Below, one piece after another: positions 49,680 through 64,000 of a stretch of DNA of 64,000 bases. Both the position numbers and the translations under genes were made by a program. The notes below the pieces were generated by a model. That model saw nothing but the letters and a program-made list of their open reading frames with translations, was not told where the DNA came from and made no database searches. Source of the stretch: Dastarcus helophoroides (Eukaryota; Arthropoda; Insecta; Coleoptera; Bothrideridae); NCBI GenBank assembly GCA_028583605.1, contig CM053327.1:16479629-16543628 (forward strand), in the 5' to 3' direction. The first letter of the stretch is position 1. Each line of letters opens with the position of its first letter.

Positions 49680-51408
49680 CCAAGAAATTTTGATTTTTTT
49701 TTCTTAAAATTTCGATTTTTTCCTTAAAATTTGCTTTTTTTAAATTTCGATAAAAACTGACTTTTTCTGAGAAATTTCGAATTTTCACTAATATTAAATG
49801 CTACTTCTCAAAATTTAAATCTTTTTCGCAAATTTTCAATCATTTTCTCGTAAATTTTACAGTTACAGTTTTGTCTGCTTTTTTAAATTTTTGTCTATTT
49901 CGAAGTTTTCTTGAAATTTCGCTTTTGTTCTAAAATTTGATGCAACATTAAACTTTTTCTGAAAATTTGGGTCTTTTAGAATTTGATTTTTTAGAAATTT
50001 TGAATGATTTCTTAAAGTTTGCCCTTTTCACGAAATTTTGATTTTTATTTTAGTATCCGATACATTTAATATTTCTAGAAATTTCGCCTTTTTTCCGGTA
50101 AATTCGTCTTTTTTTTTTCAACATTTTTGACTTTTTTCTTTTAAAATAGTCGTTTTCCTAAAATTCTACTTCTCCTCAAAATTTCTCTTTTCGAAATTTC
50201 TATTTTATTTTCAAAAACCGCCTTTTTTGACTTTTGTTTCAAAAATCGTTTACTTATTGCAAAATCTACTATTTTTTTTGAATATTTGTTTTTTCATGAA
50301 ATTACGATGGAATGTTAATAAAAGTGCTGAAGAACAATATTTTTGAGGATTTCGAGAAAAAGATTTCTTGTAAATTCAACGTCCTTATTGAATGTTAAAT
50401 TTTGAAAAGAATGTTTTTGGAAATTGCGATTTTTCCTTCTCTGAAAATTGCTATTTTTCACAGATTTAGGCCTTTGAAAATATTGATTTTTTTCGAATTT
50501 TGGACATTTTGGGATAGGTTAGGTTTTTAGTTTACTATAGTTTATTGAAAATTCCGAATTTTCCAAATTTTTTTTTGCAAAATTTTTTTTCGAAATTACT
50601 ACTTTATTCTCACATTTTTCATTTTCCTCTTAAAATTGAACATTCTCTTGAAAAACTTGAAATATTTTCTGAAAGGTTCGATCTATTTTTCGAAATTGCA
50701 ATGTATTTTTTAAAAACGTGGATCTTTTTCGAAATCAGCTTTTTTGGATTCACTGTTTTTTTTTGAAAATTGATATGCAAATCTTGCTCCTGAAACCACG
50801 AAATATTAGTAATCAGTATCTCTTTGAAGATGATGGCTATCGAAACGCGTTAGAGCAACTGTTGTTATGTTGGTTTCAGGTGACAAGATTTGTATATCAC
50901 TTTATAACCAAGGGCCAGTTCGTTCCACCAAAAAAACAACTTTTTTTCTAAATTTATTTTTTAAAATTTCAACTTGTTCAAAATATCTTATTCTCCAAAT
51001 TTTAGCATTTATCTCAAAATTCGATATTTTCGGTTTTTAGACATTCCCATTAAAAATTGAATTTTTTCTGAATATTTCGATTTTTGATAGAATTCGTTTA
51101 TTTTTCTAAAATTAGATCGAAATTTTAATAAAAAAAACTCAAAATCTTTGAAAGTTGCAATTGTTTTACCTAAATTCGACTTGTTCTTGAAATTACCACT
51201 TCTTTTCACAATAACTGACTTGGAAAGTGGCGTATTTTTTTTGATATTTCCTCTTTACTCGAAATCTCGACATTTGTTGAAGTGCTGCAAACGGTTTTTT
51301 CTCAAAGTTTGGCTTTATTTTGAAATTTCAACTATAATCTGGAAATTTGATCTGCCAAGTTCGTGTAGTTTTTAAGTGAAAATACACATTGCTCTGCCAG
51401 AAGGTTTT
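49680..51408. repeat. AT-rich dispersed repeat, copy 2
   Basis: T-rich degenerate units throughout. Bases 50370-51140 parallel about 320-900 at the start of the window (shared: cttattctccaaatttt, atctcaaaattc, aaaattgaattttttctga, gatcgaaattttaata). The right edge (51360-51408) is the inverse of the window start. Copy E of the foldback MITE splits it at 50765-50940. The frames at 50545-51375 are compositional. Confidence 0.65.
50765..50940 (+). mobile_element. asymmetric foldback MITE, copy E
   Basis: Opens gaaaattgatatgcaaatct, closes tgacaagatttgtatatcac, with the tail aaccaagggccagttcgttc and an inner gaaacgcgttagagcaac arm. T-runs lie on both sides (50756-50764 and 50941-50947), so a target duplication is plausible but not provable. 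The left arm is shortened. The uninterrupted counterpart sequence is in copy 1 of the AT-rich repeat. Confidence 0.8.
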
Positions 51409-51682
51409 TTGCCCATGCATTGTTCAGAATGATTGTTGCCTTCCCTTAAAGTAAATCCTGTATGTCATCAGAGGTATATTTTTATGACAAGTGGTCAGTA
51501 AAAGGGGCATGATATCTCTCTTTATTTAGTTGTCACTAACAACAATTTAAACTTTTTTTTTTAGTTAGGTAACTAATATTGCTCCTGATTGGTTTTTGGT
51601 GGACGGTAGAACCGATTCATTTTTTAAATTGATACAAAAGTGGGCGGCAGACACAAAAAGGTTGACTACTTCTGTAGTAGAT

Positions 51683-52310
51683 TATTGCATCGGTGTAAAG
51701 CTTTTTGAATCTGCATAATATGTTGCAAAATTACATAAACTTTTATGAAAAAAAAAACTTAATTTCATTTATTATAGATGGAATATTCAATCAAAAATGA
51801 TAATATACAGAATCATTAAACAAAAAAAGAATCGAGAAACCAAATTTTGAACCAACTCTAGTGCTATTCTCCCCTGACTAATTTCAGCACATATTCCAGC
51901 ACTAGTGCCAACAGAATGCACGTTTTGCTTAAATGCCCTGGGCCATGAAAACAGAATACTAGGTTGGAGAATTGTGTTTATACTTGCAAATGATCAATAT
52001 TTATACATTAAAAATTTAAAAAAATCTTTTAGTAGAAAGAACCGGACCAAGCAAAAAAGAAGTTTGGGAAATGCTGTAATATGTTTTTAATCAGTATGAT
52101 GAAGGATCAATAACGCCACGAAATTTAAAAAGCAAATCAGTGTAGTAAAGTACATACAATCACTTAATGTTTTTAAGGCAGTTGTATATATATCTTACTA
52201 CTCCACAGTAAACAAGAAAGTTTGAGAACTACCTACCTTAGTATTTGAATTTTGAATTCCAGTTAAGGGTTTTAAATTATGTTCAAATAGAGCCTCTCTC
52301 CACACAGAAA
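51683..52310. other. intergenic, no gene recognised
   Basis: AT-rich sequence between the hAT-like right end and the MZT1 3' side. The frame at 51905-52090 has no recognisable motif and no splice context. Confidence 0.35.
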
Positions 52311-52316
52311 TTAATT

Positions 52317-52322
52317 TTTATT
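52317..52322 (-). terminator. polyadenylation signal of MZT1
   Basis: TTTATT on the plus strand is AATAAA on the minus strand, about 120 bp after the MZT1 stop codon. Confidence 0.5.
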
Positions 52323-52442
52323 TTAAGTTAAAGCACAAGTATGCAGTTCAATATACATTTAATAAGATCCTATAATTGAATAGCTCCAACAATACAATTA
52401 ACTACAAACTATTCAAAAAGTATTTAAAAAGTTAAACTAATG

Positions 52443-52664
52443 TTAGCTAGTTCCAGTAGCCTCATCCTGGAGTGATTCAACCTCTTTTCGGAGCTCCCTA
52501 ATGAGCGAAGCCAATATTTCAGGGTTAACGCCAGCTTCGCACAGTCTGACACAAATGGACAGAGTTTCCACGTCTAATCCTGTACCCAGTAATCTTGATA
52601 TCTCCATGAGTGCTTGGAAAGTCTCCTTTGCCTCTTTGATTTGATCTAATTTAGTGTTTGCCAT
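52443..52664 (-). CDS. MZT1: mitotic-spindle organizing protein 1 (MOZART1)
   Basis: A complete 73-residue protein. It contains [20 protein letters not shown], the signature of MZT1, preceded by a helix ([10 protein letters not shown]) and followed by [15 protein letters not shown]; length and layout match the family, which is about 70-80 residues. MZT1 binds the N-terminal regions of gamma-tubulin complex proteins and helps to recruit gamma-tubulin complexes to microtubule-organising centres. The frame is intact in one coding exon. The ATG directly follows a splice acceptor (GTGTTAG), and a GTAAGT donor lies 58 nt upstream, so a short intron sits in the 5' UTR (52665-52722). Neighbouring genes are unrelated. 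Identification is confident. Confidence 0.95.
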   Translation of the reverse strand: MANTKLDQIKEAKETFQALMEISRLLGTGLDVETLSICVRLCEAGVNPEILASLIRELRKEVESLQDEATGTS

Positions 52665-52722
52665 CTAACACGCAAAATATTTTAAATATCTCTTGTACGA
52701 ATAAGGAGAATGTGGTACTTAC

Positions 52723-52930
52723 CGTAAAGTATTAGAAAATAAATAATAACGATCGTGATATGTACTAATTGAATAGTTTTAGTAAATCATTAAAATTTGG
52801 AATGTATTTTCATTTTCAAATTATGACAGTTGATATTTGTTATTATTTTGAGGTTAACTTCTTCTTTTTTATTTAAAGCTTATAAACTACATCCATTGAC
52901 CTTATGAATATGAGCTCGGTCGCTCAGTTT
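52723..52930 (-). promoter_or_regulatory. 5' UTR exon and promoter side of MZT1
   Basis: The non-coding exon would end at 52723 (minus-strand donor CG/GTAAGT). The upstream sequence is AT-rich with no clear TATA element, and the transcription start is unknown. Confidence 0.35.
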
Positions 52931-53320
52931 GTTCACTGAATATAAAATACATTAAATCAAATATCATTCGTGCTATTCAATCGAAAACGGTGCATCTTAT
53001 GAGAAAAAGCAAAAGAAAGACTTATTGTGCGAAAAAAATATTAGAGATTACAAAAAATTATAAAATTAGTCTTTAGAATCAAAATGGCGTATAAATTCTG
53101 ATAGAAAAAAGTTCACTATAGATGTCCCAGATCGATGCCTTGGTGGTAATGTTTGCAAACTTTTCTAGTAGAGATATAAGCAAATATGTATGTTTTTAAT
53201 ATTTTTGTTCTTCAAAAAATGAAAACCTCAACACCCCTGTATGTTCATACATATTCCTTCATTGGTATCCATTCTGCAGTGTTATTTATTTATTGATGTT
53301 TCATGTTTTGCTTTATTTAA
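52931..53320. other. intergenic, no gene recognised
   Basis: AT-rich sequence between MZT1 and mariner relic 3. If the mariner ever had a complete 5' end and terminal repeat, it should lie here, but I cannot find one. Confidence 0.3.
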
Positions 53321-53329
53321 TACTGCAAT

Positions 53330-54290
53330 TTTTTACCAACCTCGTTCAAGACCCTTCTCAACGTCAAGAAGCGACGAAAACGTCACAAAATCAATGCTCG
53401 CGTTGGTGAAGACCGTCGCCGAACCATTGATCAACTCTGTGAGATGTCTGGAATATCATGGAGTTCAATTCAGAAGATTTTATCCACAAGAAGAGTTGTA
53501 GCCAAATTTATCCCTCGTCTTCTTACAGGGGAGCAAAGGGGGCGTCGACTTCAGGCATGTTTTGAACTTCAGTCAACTCAAAGAGGACCCTGAACTTTTT
53601 CCCAAGGTGATTACTGGTGATGAATCGTGGTGCTATGGATACGACCCCGAAAAAAAGCAGCAATCAAGCCAGTGGAAGACACCTGGCTCTCCTCGTCCCA
53701 AAAAAGCTCGCCAAGTAAAGTCAAACATCAAGATAATGCTCATTTGTTTCTTCGATTGCAGAAGTGTTGTGCACGCGGAGTTCGTTCCCCCGCGTCAAAC
53801 TGTTAATCAGAAATTCTATGTGGAGGTTTTGAAAAGATTGATGGAGAGTATCCGCAAGAAAAAAGCAGATTTTCGGAGAACAAGCGACTGGTTCTTCGAT
53901 CATAACAACGCGCCGGTCCACACCGCTCTCTCCATAAAGCAGTTTTTGACCAAATACGGCATGACACCAATTGTCAACCTTCCCCCCCCCTCACCCTATT
54001 TACTGGGTTTAGCCCCCTGTACTCACTTTTTCTTCCCCAGACTCAAAAAGGACGTTAGAGGAAAGCATTTTGCCACTGTGGATGAGGTAAAACAAAAATC
54101 GCTGAAACGCCTAAAGAACATTCTTATAAGTGAATTTGAAAAAATGTTTTGAACAATGGAAGGATCGTTTACAGGGATGAGTTGTGGTCTAGGGAGAATA
54201 CTTTCAAGGTGATTAAAATTTGGTGTAAAAATATTAAGAAATAAAGAAGTTATGACGAAATTCCCGTTTTTTTTGGGTCTCCCTCGTATA
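53330..54290 (+). pseudogene. mariner transposase relic 3, long open frame but catalytically dead
   Basis: The 5' part in shifting frames gives SRSDENVTK, RRRTIDQLCEMSGISWSSIQ and VAKFIPRLLTGEQ. A long open frame (53562-54152) then covers the catalytic part: ITGDESWCYGYDPEKKQQ (first Asp present), GSPRPKKARQVKS, FFDCRSVVHAEFVPPRQTVN, DHNNAPVH and SPYLLGLAPC. The usual HHDNAPAH has Asn in place of the second catalytic Asp, and the third acidic position after LAPC is Thr. A terminus-like gggtctccctcgta follows the stop at 54279. This is the best-preserved mariner here. No matching left terminus was found, so the 5' side is probably truncated. Confidence 0.85.
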
Positions 54291-54594
54291 GTCATTGTTA
54301 AGGTCATACATCCGAGAATATTATTAATTATTATTATTCTCTGCATACAAAGCAATATTTTAAATATAACTAACTGAAACGCTTTTTTTTTATAAAAGGA
54401 CAATTGTTAGCGCCTTCCATTTTATCTTACTTAATTCGTATCACTGTCAACAGTATATTGCTCAATTTGATATTCAGTTCAAATTGATTGTTGATAAAGA
54501 CTGGGTAGGCATCACAGTTACATAAATAGAATGAATGCAATGTAACATTGCATGTTAGTGTTAAACATTACCTCGCTTTTATTAATAGCGTGAA

Positions 54595-60498
<5,904 letters not shown>

Positions 60499-60520
60499 TT
60501 TGAGAATATTATTGACATTT

Positions 60521-60526
60521 AATAAA
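60521..60526 (+). terminator. polyadenylation signal of the carboxylesterase gene
   Basis: AATAAA lies 22 bases after the stop codon in otherwise unique AT-rich sequence. Confidence 0.6.
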
Positions 60527-60529
60527 TGA

Positions 60530-61340
60530 AATTGTTGATTAAGTTTTGGCTAATTTTTACTAACAATGTTCGGAGATCCTGAAACTAAACACCTTGAAAT
60601 CTTTATTCTTCATGGTAGACTCTTATTAGTCGGAAACATTATGTTTATTAATTTTATTTAATATTTCTACGGACCCACTTTGGAAATATTTAAATTTTTA
60701 GTAATGAAAGCTGACACTATTCTGAAACATTCTTTGAAATATGACTACGTGATATCTCAATTTTTAAAAACGTCACCTCTTGAGAGCTGACAAAAAAAGA
60801 TTAGTTTATTTTACATAGAATAGGAAAAAAATGAAATAAAGACCAAAATTAGATATGACATTTTTTTATTATTAAATAAATGATGAAAATATAAAAAAAA
60901 GTTGTAGCATAGGACATCGATGTTTCGCTCTCATTTGAGCTCGTAACCAACAAGGAAACGGAACAATAAAGGAAGAAGAAAGTACTTAAAAATAATAAAA
61001 TTGAAATACATAAAAAATATTTAACATAAATAGACTGTGTCATCAATAACTTTTCGGTGGTATATTATTGTTTAAATATTTGAGATCATCACCTTATATT
61101 AATACTAGTATTAATCAACCTTTTGTTTTCGATAAAAAAAAAAACAAAAAATGGTAGCGAAGCATATTTTAACCTTTGAAGCGCCCTAAATCTTAGGATA
61201 CGAAATTATTGTTTTATCACCAAGGCAAAAATCGTCACCAATCATACCCAAGAATTTCACTCAACGGAAGGAATTACAGAAATGAAATAAAGGAGTCTGA
61301 ATAACTGATTTTTTTTCTACAAAATCAACATGTGATTTAA
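60530..61340. other. intergenic, no gene recognised
   Basis: AT-rich sequence downstream of the carboxylesterase. The minus frame at 60849-61046 is hydrophobic and short, without context; I do not support it as a gene. Confidence 0.35.
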
Positions 61341-61613
61341 TATGAATCAAAGGGCAGTCTGGAAAAAGGCAGAAATAATCGAGTTGATAAACTGACGGGA
61401 AAAGATTCGGAGGGACAATTCGTTGATGCAGAACCAACCCTTCCCCTGCGTAGACCAACCATCAGAATTCTATTCAACAACAAAAATCGTAATAAACACC
61501 AAGCCCTAGATTTCGACAGATTCCACGCATTTATGTTGTGTAGAGAAACGGCAAAATTATGCCTACAAGTTCCAAGAGACGACCTCAGGACACTTGTAAA
61601 CATCTTTAATTAA
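61341..61613 (+). CDS. unrecognised open stretch of 90 codons, possible exon
   Basis: Directly after a TAA (61338-61340) a plus-strand frame stays open for 90 codons to TAA at 61611. It has no in-frame ATG near its start. It reads VDKLTGKDSEGQFVDAEPTL, then LRRPTIRILFNNKNRNKHQA, then DFDRFHAFMLCRETAKLCLQ and VPRDDLRTLVNIFN. In this AT-rich genome such a length without a stop, plus charged and mixed composition, is unusual. I do not recognise a family. It could be the terminal exon of a gene, a decayed element, or chance. A minus frame (61337-61603) overlaps it and is likely the shadow. Confidence 0.3.
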   Translation, partial: YESKGSLEKGRNNRVDKLTGKDSEGQFVDAEPTLPLRRPTIRILFNNKNRNKHQALDFDRFHAFMLCRETAKLCLQVPRDDLRTLVNIFN

Positions 61614-61714
61614 GGTATATCCTCATTTAAAACCTACCTATCTATATTTCCGCATCAGTGCTGCAAAGGTATAGATGTAATAGAAGGTTAACTTTTGTGA
61701 ATGAATTAAACCTT

Positions 61715-62010
61715 AAAAAAGCAATTAGGAGCGAGTCAGGTTTGCACAATTAGGGTTCCGTACCAACTATTACACTGAACAGTCAATATACCAAATTAAA
61801 TCATTTTTACTTGTGTATAAATATTGAAATCTTATCCAAATTCCAAATTTTCTTGTGTAATAATAAAAAAAATTGTCTATTTTCAAATACACACATTTTT
61901 CTACAGTTAGTCGCAACAATTACGGAACTGGTGACCCTTGATAACGTCTCAAGTAAAAACATTCATCCTCAATGATTTAATGACTAACACAATTTATCAG
62001 ATAGCGCGAC
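61715..62010 (+). repeat. dispersed repeat, copy 2 of pair with 55.5 kb
   Basis: Contains gcacaattagggttccgtac and aligns with 55486-55800 as described there. The agggttccgta motif is typical of several insect interspersed repeats. Confidence 0.75.
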
Positions 62011-62640
62011 TTAGGCCTTATTATTATTTTCTCTTAAATTGGAATAATTTTAATGTTAAAGAATTATTTATAAGTCTTTAAGCTAACGATATACCAATTT
62101 TCAGATTCCAACCAAAACCGTTTAAGTAATACAGAAAAAACAAAATGGGGGTCCATATTCGGACCCCTTCCTCTACTATTTCATTTATTTTTTATTGGCT
62201 GTCAGAATTGTATCTTCCTTGGTTGTGTAAAGCTTTTATTAAATAGAAAAGCTGATTTTTTTCCTAAAACCTTCGATAAAATTAAAGTTTCATTTTTGTT
62301 TTATTATTAATATGACTTATTACAGTCGTTTATTTTTATAAACAATCGTTTTGTTTTAAGATTCCGACAGAATTGAAAGTATTCTCCTAAATTTCTGTTT
62401 AAAATTCGAAATTTCAACTTCTTATAACATTTTGAATTTTATTTTTTGAATTTAAACCAGACCTATCGAGATTTTTTTATTAAAGGAGAGGATAAAAAAG
62501 TTATTAAAACATGTCTCATTTCTAAGGAGTCGACTAGATTTAATTTGTTTCAAACTTTCATTCATTTTATAAAATATTTTATATTACAATTATAATTATA
62601 AACAATACGGAAGAACCTGAATCAATTACCCGGCGATTGT
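62011..62640. other. intergenic, no gene recognised
   Basis: AT-rich sequence with a few degenerate aattcgaaatttc units near 62400. Nothing else is identifiable. Confidence 0.35.
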
Positions 62641-62730
62641 AAGTTGCGGCGGATATTTCTCCATCTATTTAAATTGCGGCGGGTCCATTTCAGGTATATC
62701 AGGAAGGATATGTAAATTACGGCGGGATTA
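62641..62730. repeat. three GCGGCGG-type motifs
   Basis: TTGCGGCGG occurs at 62644 and 62674 and TTACGGCGG at 62717, each preceded by an AA/AG dinucleotide, in otherwise AT-rich DNA. They may be remnants of a GC-containing tandem unit or clustered binding sites. The function is unknown. Confidence 0.35.
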
Positions 62731-62860
62731 AACATGTTCCCTACTGAGTTTCTAGACAACAATAATAAAACGAAAGTTAGAGAAATCCTCTATTTTTCAC
62801 TTACCCTACAACAATATAATTATAAACCATACATGCTTTATTGCCATGTGAATTGATTTT

Positions 62861-63430
62861 TTAAAATCTAATCACCACTTTCGATGGTTTAAAATTCAAA
62901 TTTTGTTCTTTGCCTTGATCTACAATTTGTTGAATACAACTCTTGTATGATTGAAAAATTTTGTCTTTTAATAAGCAGAAAGCAATAGGGATGCAGTGTC
63001 TATTTTTCAATGCATGAATAGGAAAAAATTGTTTACAAAAATTTGTGCCGTACGAAAAGGTTCTATCCATGAAAATAGTCGGTACTAGACGAAAAAAATT
63101 AAATTAGTTAGACAAGAAAAAACTATTAAATGCCGTTTTGAATCGTTAATTAGTACAAAATTGTCATTTTGATTAGTTACCCAACTTTTCTCATCTAATC
63201 TAGAATGGAGATCTTCCAGATATCTTGGCGCCTTCCTGCTTTTCCTTTACAAAAAACATGAAGTACCTAAATGTATTTTGATGGGTTCCTTCATTTCTGA
63301 ATATTGCAATTTTTTTATTAGTGGTAATAAGATATATTTTACCAGTGCAACTTTTCAAAGTACACACCCACTTTTCTTCACTCGTAGATTTTAGAACTTC
63401 TTTCTCATAATAATACATATAATTGTCCAC
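62861..63430 (-). pseudogene. FLYWCH zinc finger plus MULE-like transposase relic
   Basis: On the minus strand, 63430-63200 encodes a FLYWCH-type finger (VLKSTSEEKWVCTLKSCTGK followed after 14 residues by EGTHQN; the usual final His of HxH is Asn). Then 63070-62861 encodes text like the start of a MULE-type DDE domain (MDRTFSYGTNFCKQFFPIHA, IPIAFCLLKDKIFQSYKSCI) ending at a stop where family members continue. The two parts are in different frames with about 130 bp of decayed sequence between them. FLYWCH-MULE fusions are common in insect genomes. This copy is truncated and inactive. Confidence 0.75.
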
Positions 63431-64000
63431 AAGTTATATTTTTTTACGCGAGTATACTTTCAATCACTTTAATTTCCAAACTCATATTTGTTTAATCAAC
63501 AATGAACAGATGAAATGATCAATATGCGGACGATTTTTGTTTCGTTTGTTAACAGCACAGAAAATATATTTTCAGAAGTTCTAGCAAAATGCTTAGTTTC
63601 CACGGCATGTAACTAGTAAATCTCATTGCCATTAGCCCCCTGCTAGGGCCAACACCTGTCGCAATTTACATGGTTTGAAATAACTACCTTTAACTTTACA
63701 TCTGCTCCAATTACCTGTCAGTTACGAATTTCTTAAAATTCGTAATTGACCACTCCGCATGTTATGTAACAAATTCAGTTTAGATTTATACATGTATTTC
63801 TAATGATTTAATTAAATTGAATTCTAAAATTTCGGCGTTTTCTAAAAAAAATACAATTATGGCTGATTTTTAAATAAATGAAATATCCAACTCACTATCT
63901 CAAATAGTAACATATTGGACAATATGTAACATGTATCATTATTTTTATATTCATTTATCTCATTGTTTTTTAGCACATCTAAATGGTGCGTTTTTAACAT
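63431..64000. other. end of window, no gene recognised
   Basis: AT-rich sequence. A small perfect palindrome around 63723-63746 (ttacgaatttcttaaaattc plus gtaa) is the only structure seen. Part of the FLYWCH element's 5' side may extend here. Confidence 0.35.

Larger units (their letters stand above)
48492..51674. mobile_element. possible hAT element, 3.2 kb, filled with other repeats
   Basis: The left terminus reads CAGTGGTAGTTAACCT and the right, reverse-complemented, reads CAGAAGTAGTCAACCT. Flanking 8-mers are CAGTAGAG and TAGTAGAT, 6 of 8 identical. Both ends also carry a gtgggt/gtgggc motif 20-40 bp inside, as in insect hAT elements. The interior holds a LINE relic and the AT-rich repeat, with no hAT transposase. 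The two ends could instead belong to separate fragments. Confidence 0.4.

Overview
This is a 64 kb piece of an AT-rich eukaryotic genome, almost certainly an insect and possibly a beetle. The genes have GT-AG introns of two size classes: about 52-58 nt, and several kb. The host proteins are animal families, and the transposable elements are those common in insects (several mariner lineages, piggyBac, RTE and jockey-like LINEs, MULE/FLYWCH, hAT-type and foldback MITEs). The species is not identifiable from sequence alone.

Five host genes can be modelled. (1) 2.5-19.0 kb, plus: branched-chain amino-acid aminotransferase, six exons, with a 10.5 kb third intron full of repeats. (2) 27.4-29.8 kb, plus: a six-helix cytochrome b561 ferric-reductase-like protein (CYB561D1/D2 type), two exons. 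(3) 39.6-48.2 kb, plus: a multi-C2H2 zinc-finger protein of the ZNF532/592/687 (Drosophila row-like) type, four exons. (4) 52.4-52.7 kb, minus: MZT1/MOZART1, a gamma-tubulin complex subunit, intact, with a 58-nt intron in the 5' UTR. (5) 54.6-60.5 kb, plus: a secretory-pathway carboxylesterase with an intact catalytic triad and a C-terminal KDEL, eleven exons. The genes look functionally unrelated, as expected of an ordinary animal locus; there is no operon-like arrangement. Four of the five need exactly one extra base skipped (+1) to read through, which points to uncorrected assembly indels more than to pseudogenes.

The rest is mostly mobile DNA. The clearest novel-looking item is a family of short asymmetric foldback elements with six copies here (23.8, 31.9, 40.8, 42.7, 50.8 and 58.5 kb). 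They share a palindromic body and a one-sided tail, and four of them are flanked by 8-bp duplications. Other items are a 1.38 kb near-palindromic element at 21.05-22.43 kb with TA target duplications, a 1.77 kb long-inverted-repeat element at 4.03-5.79 kb, a MITE nested in a dead mariner at 10.65-10.93 kb with the target TA still readable, a cluster of palindromic elements at 36.8-38.6 kb, three dead mariners, a broken piggyBac, two truncated LINEs, a FLYWCH/MULE relic, and a long AT-rich dispersed repeat whose two copies (window start and about 49.7-51.4 kb) share a recognisable terminus.

Gene models come from reading splice signals and protein family conservation by eye. No database search or expression data were available.
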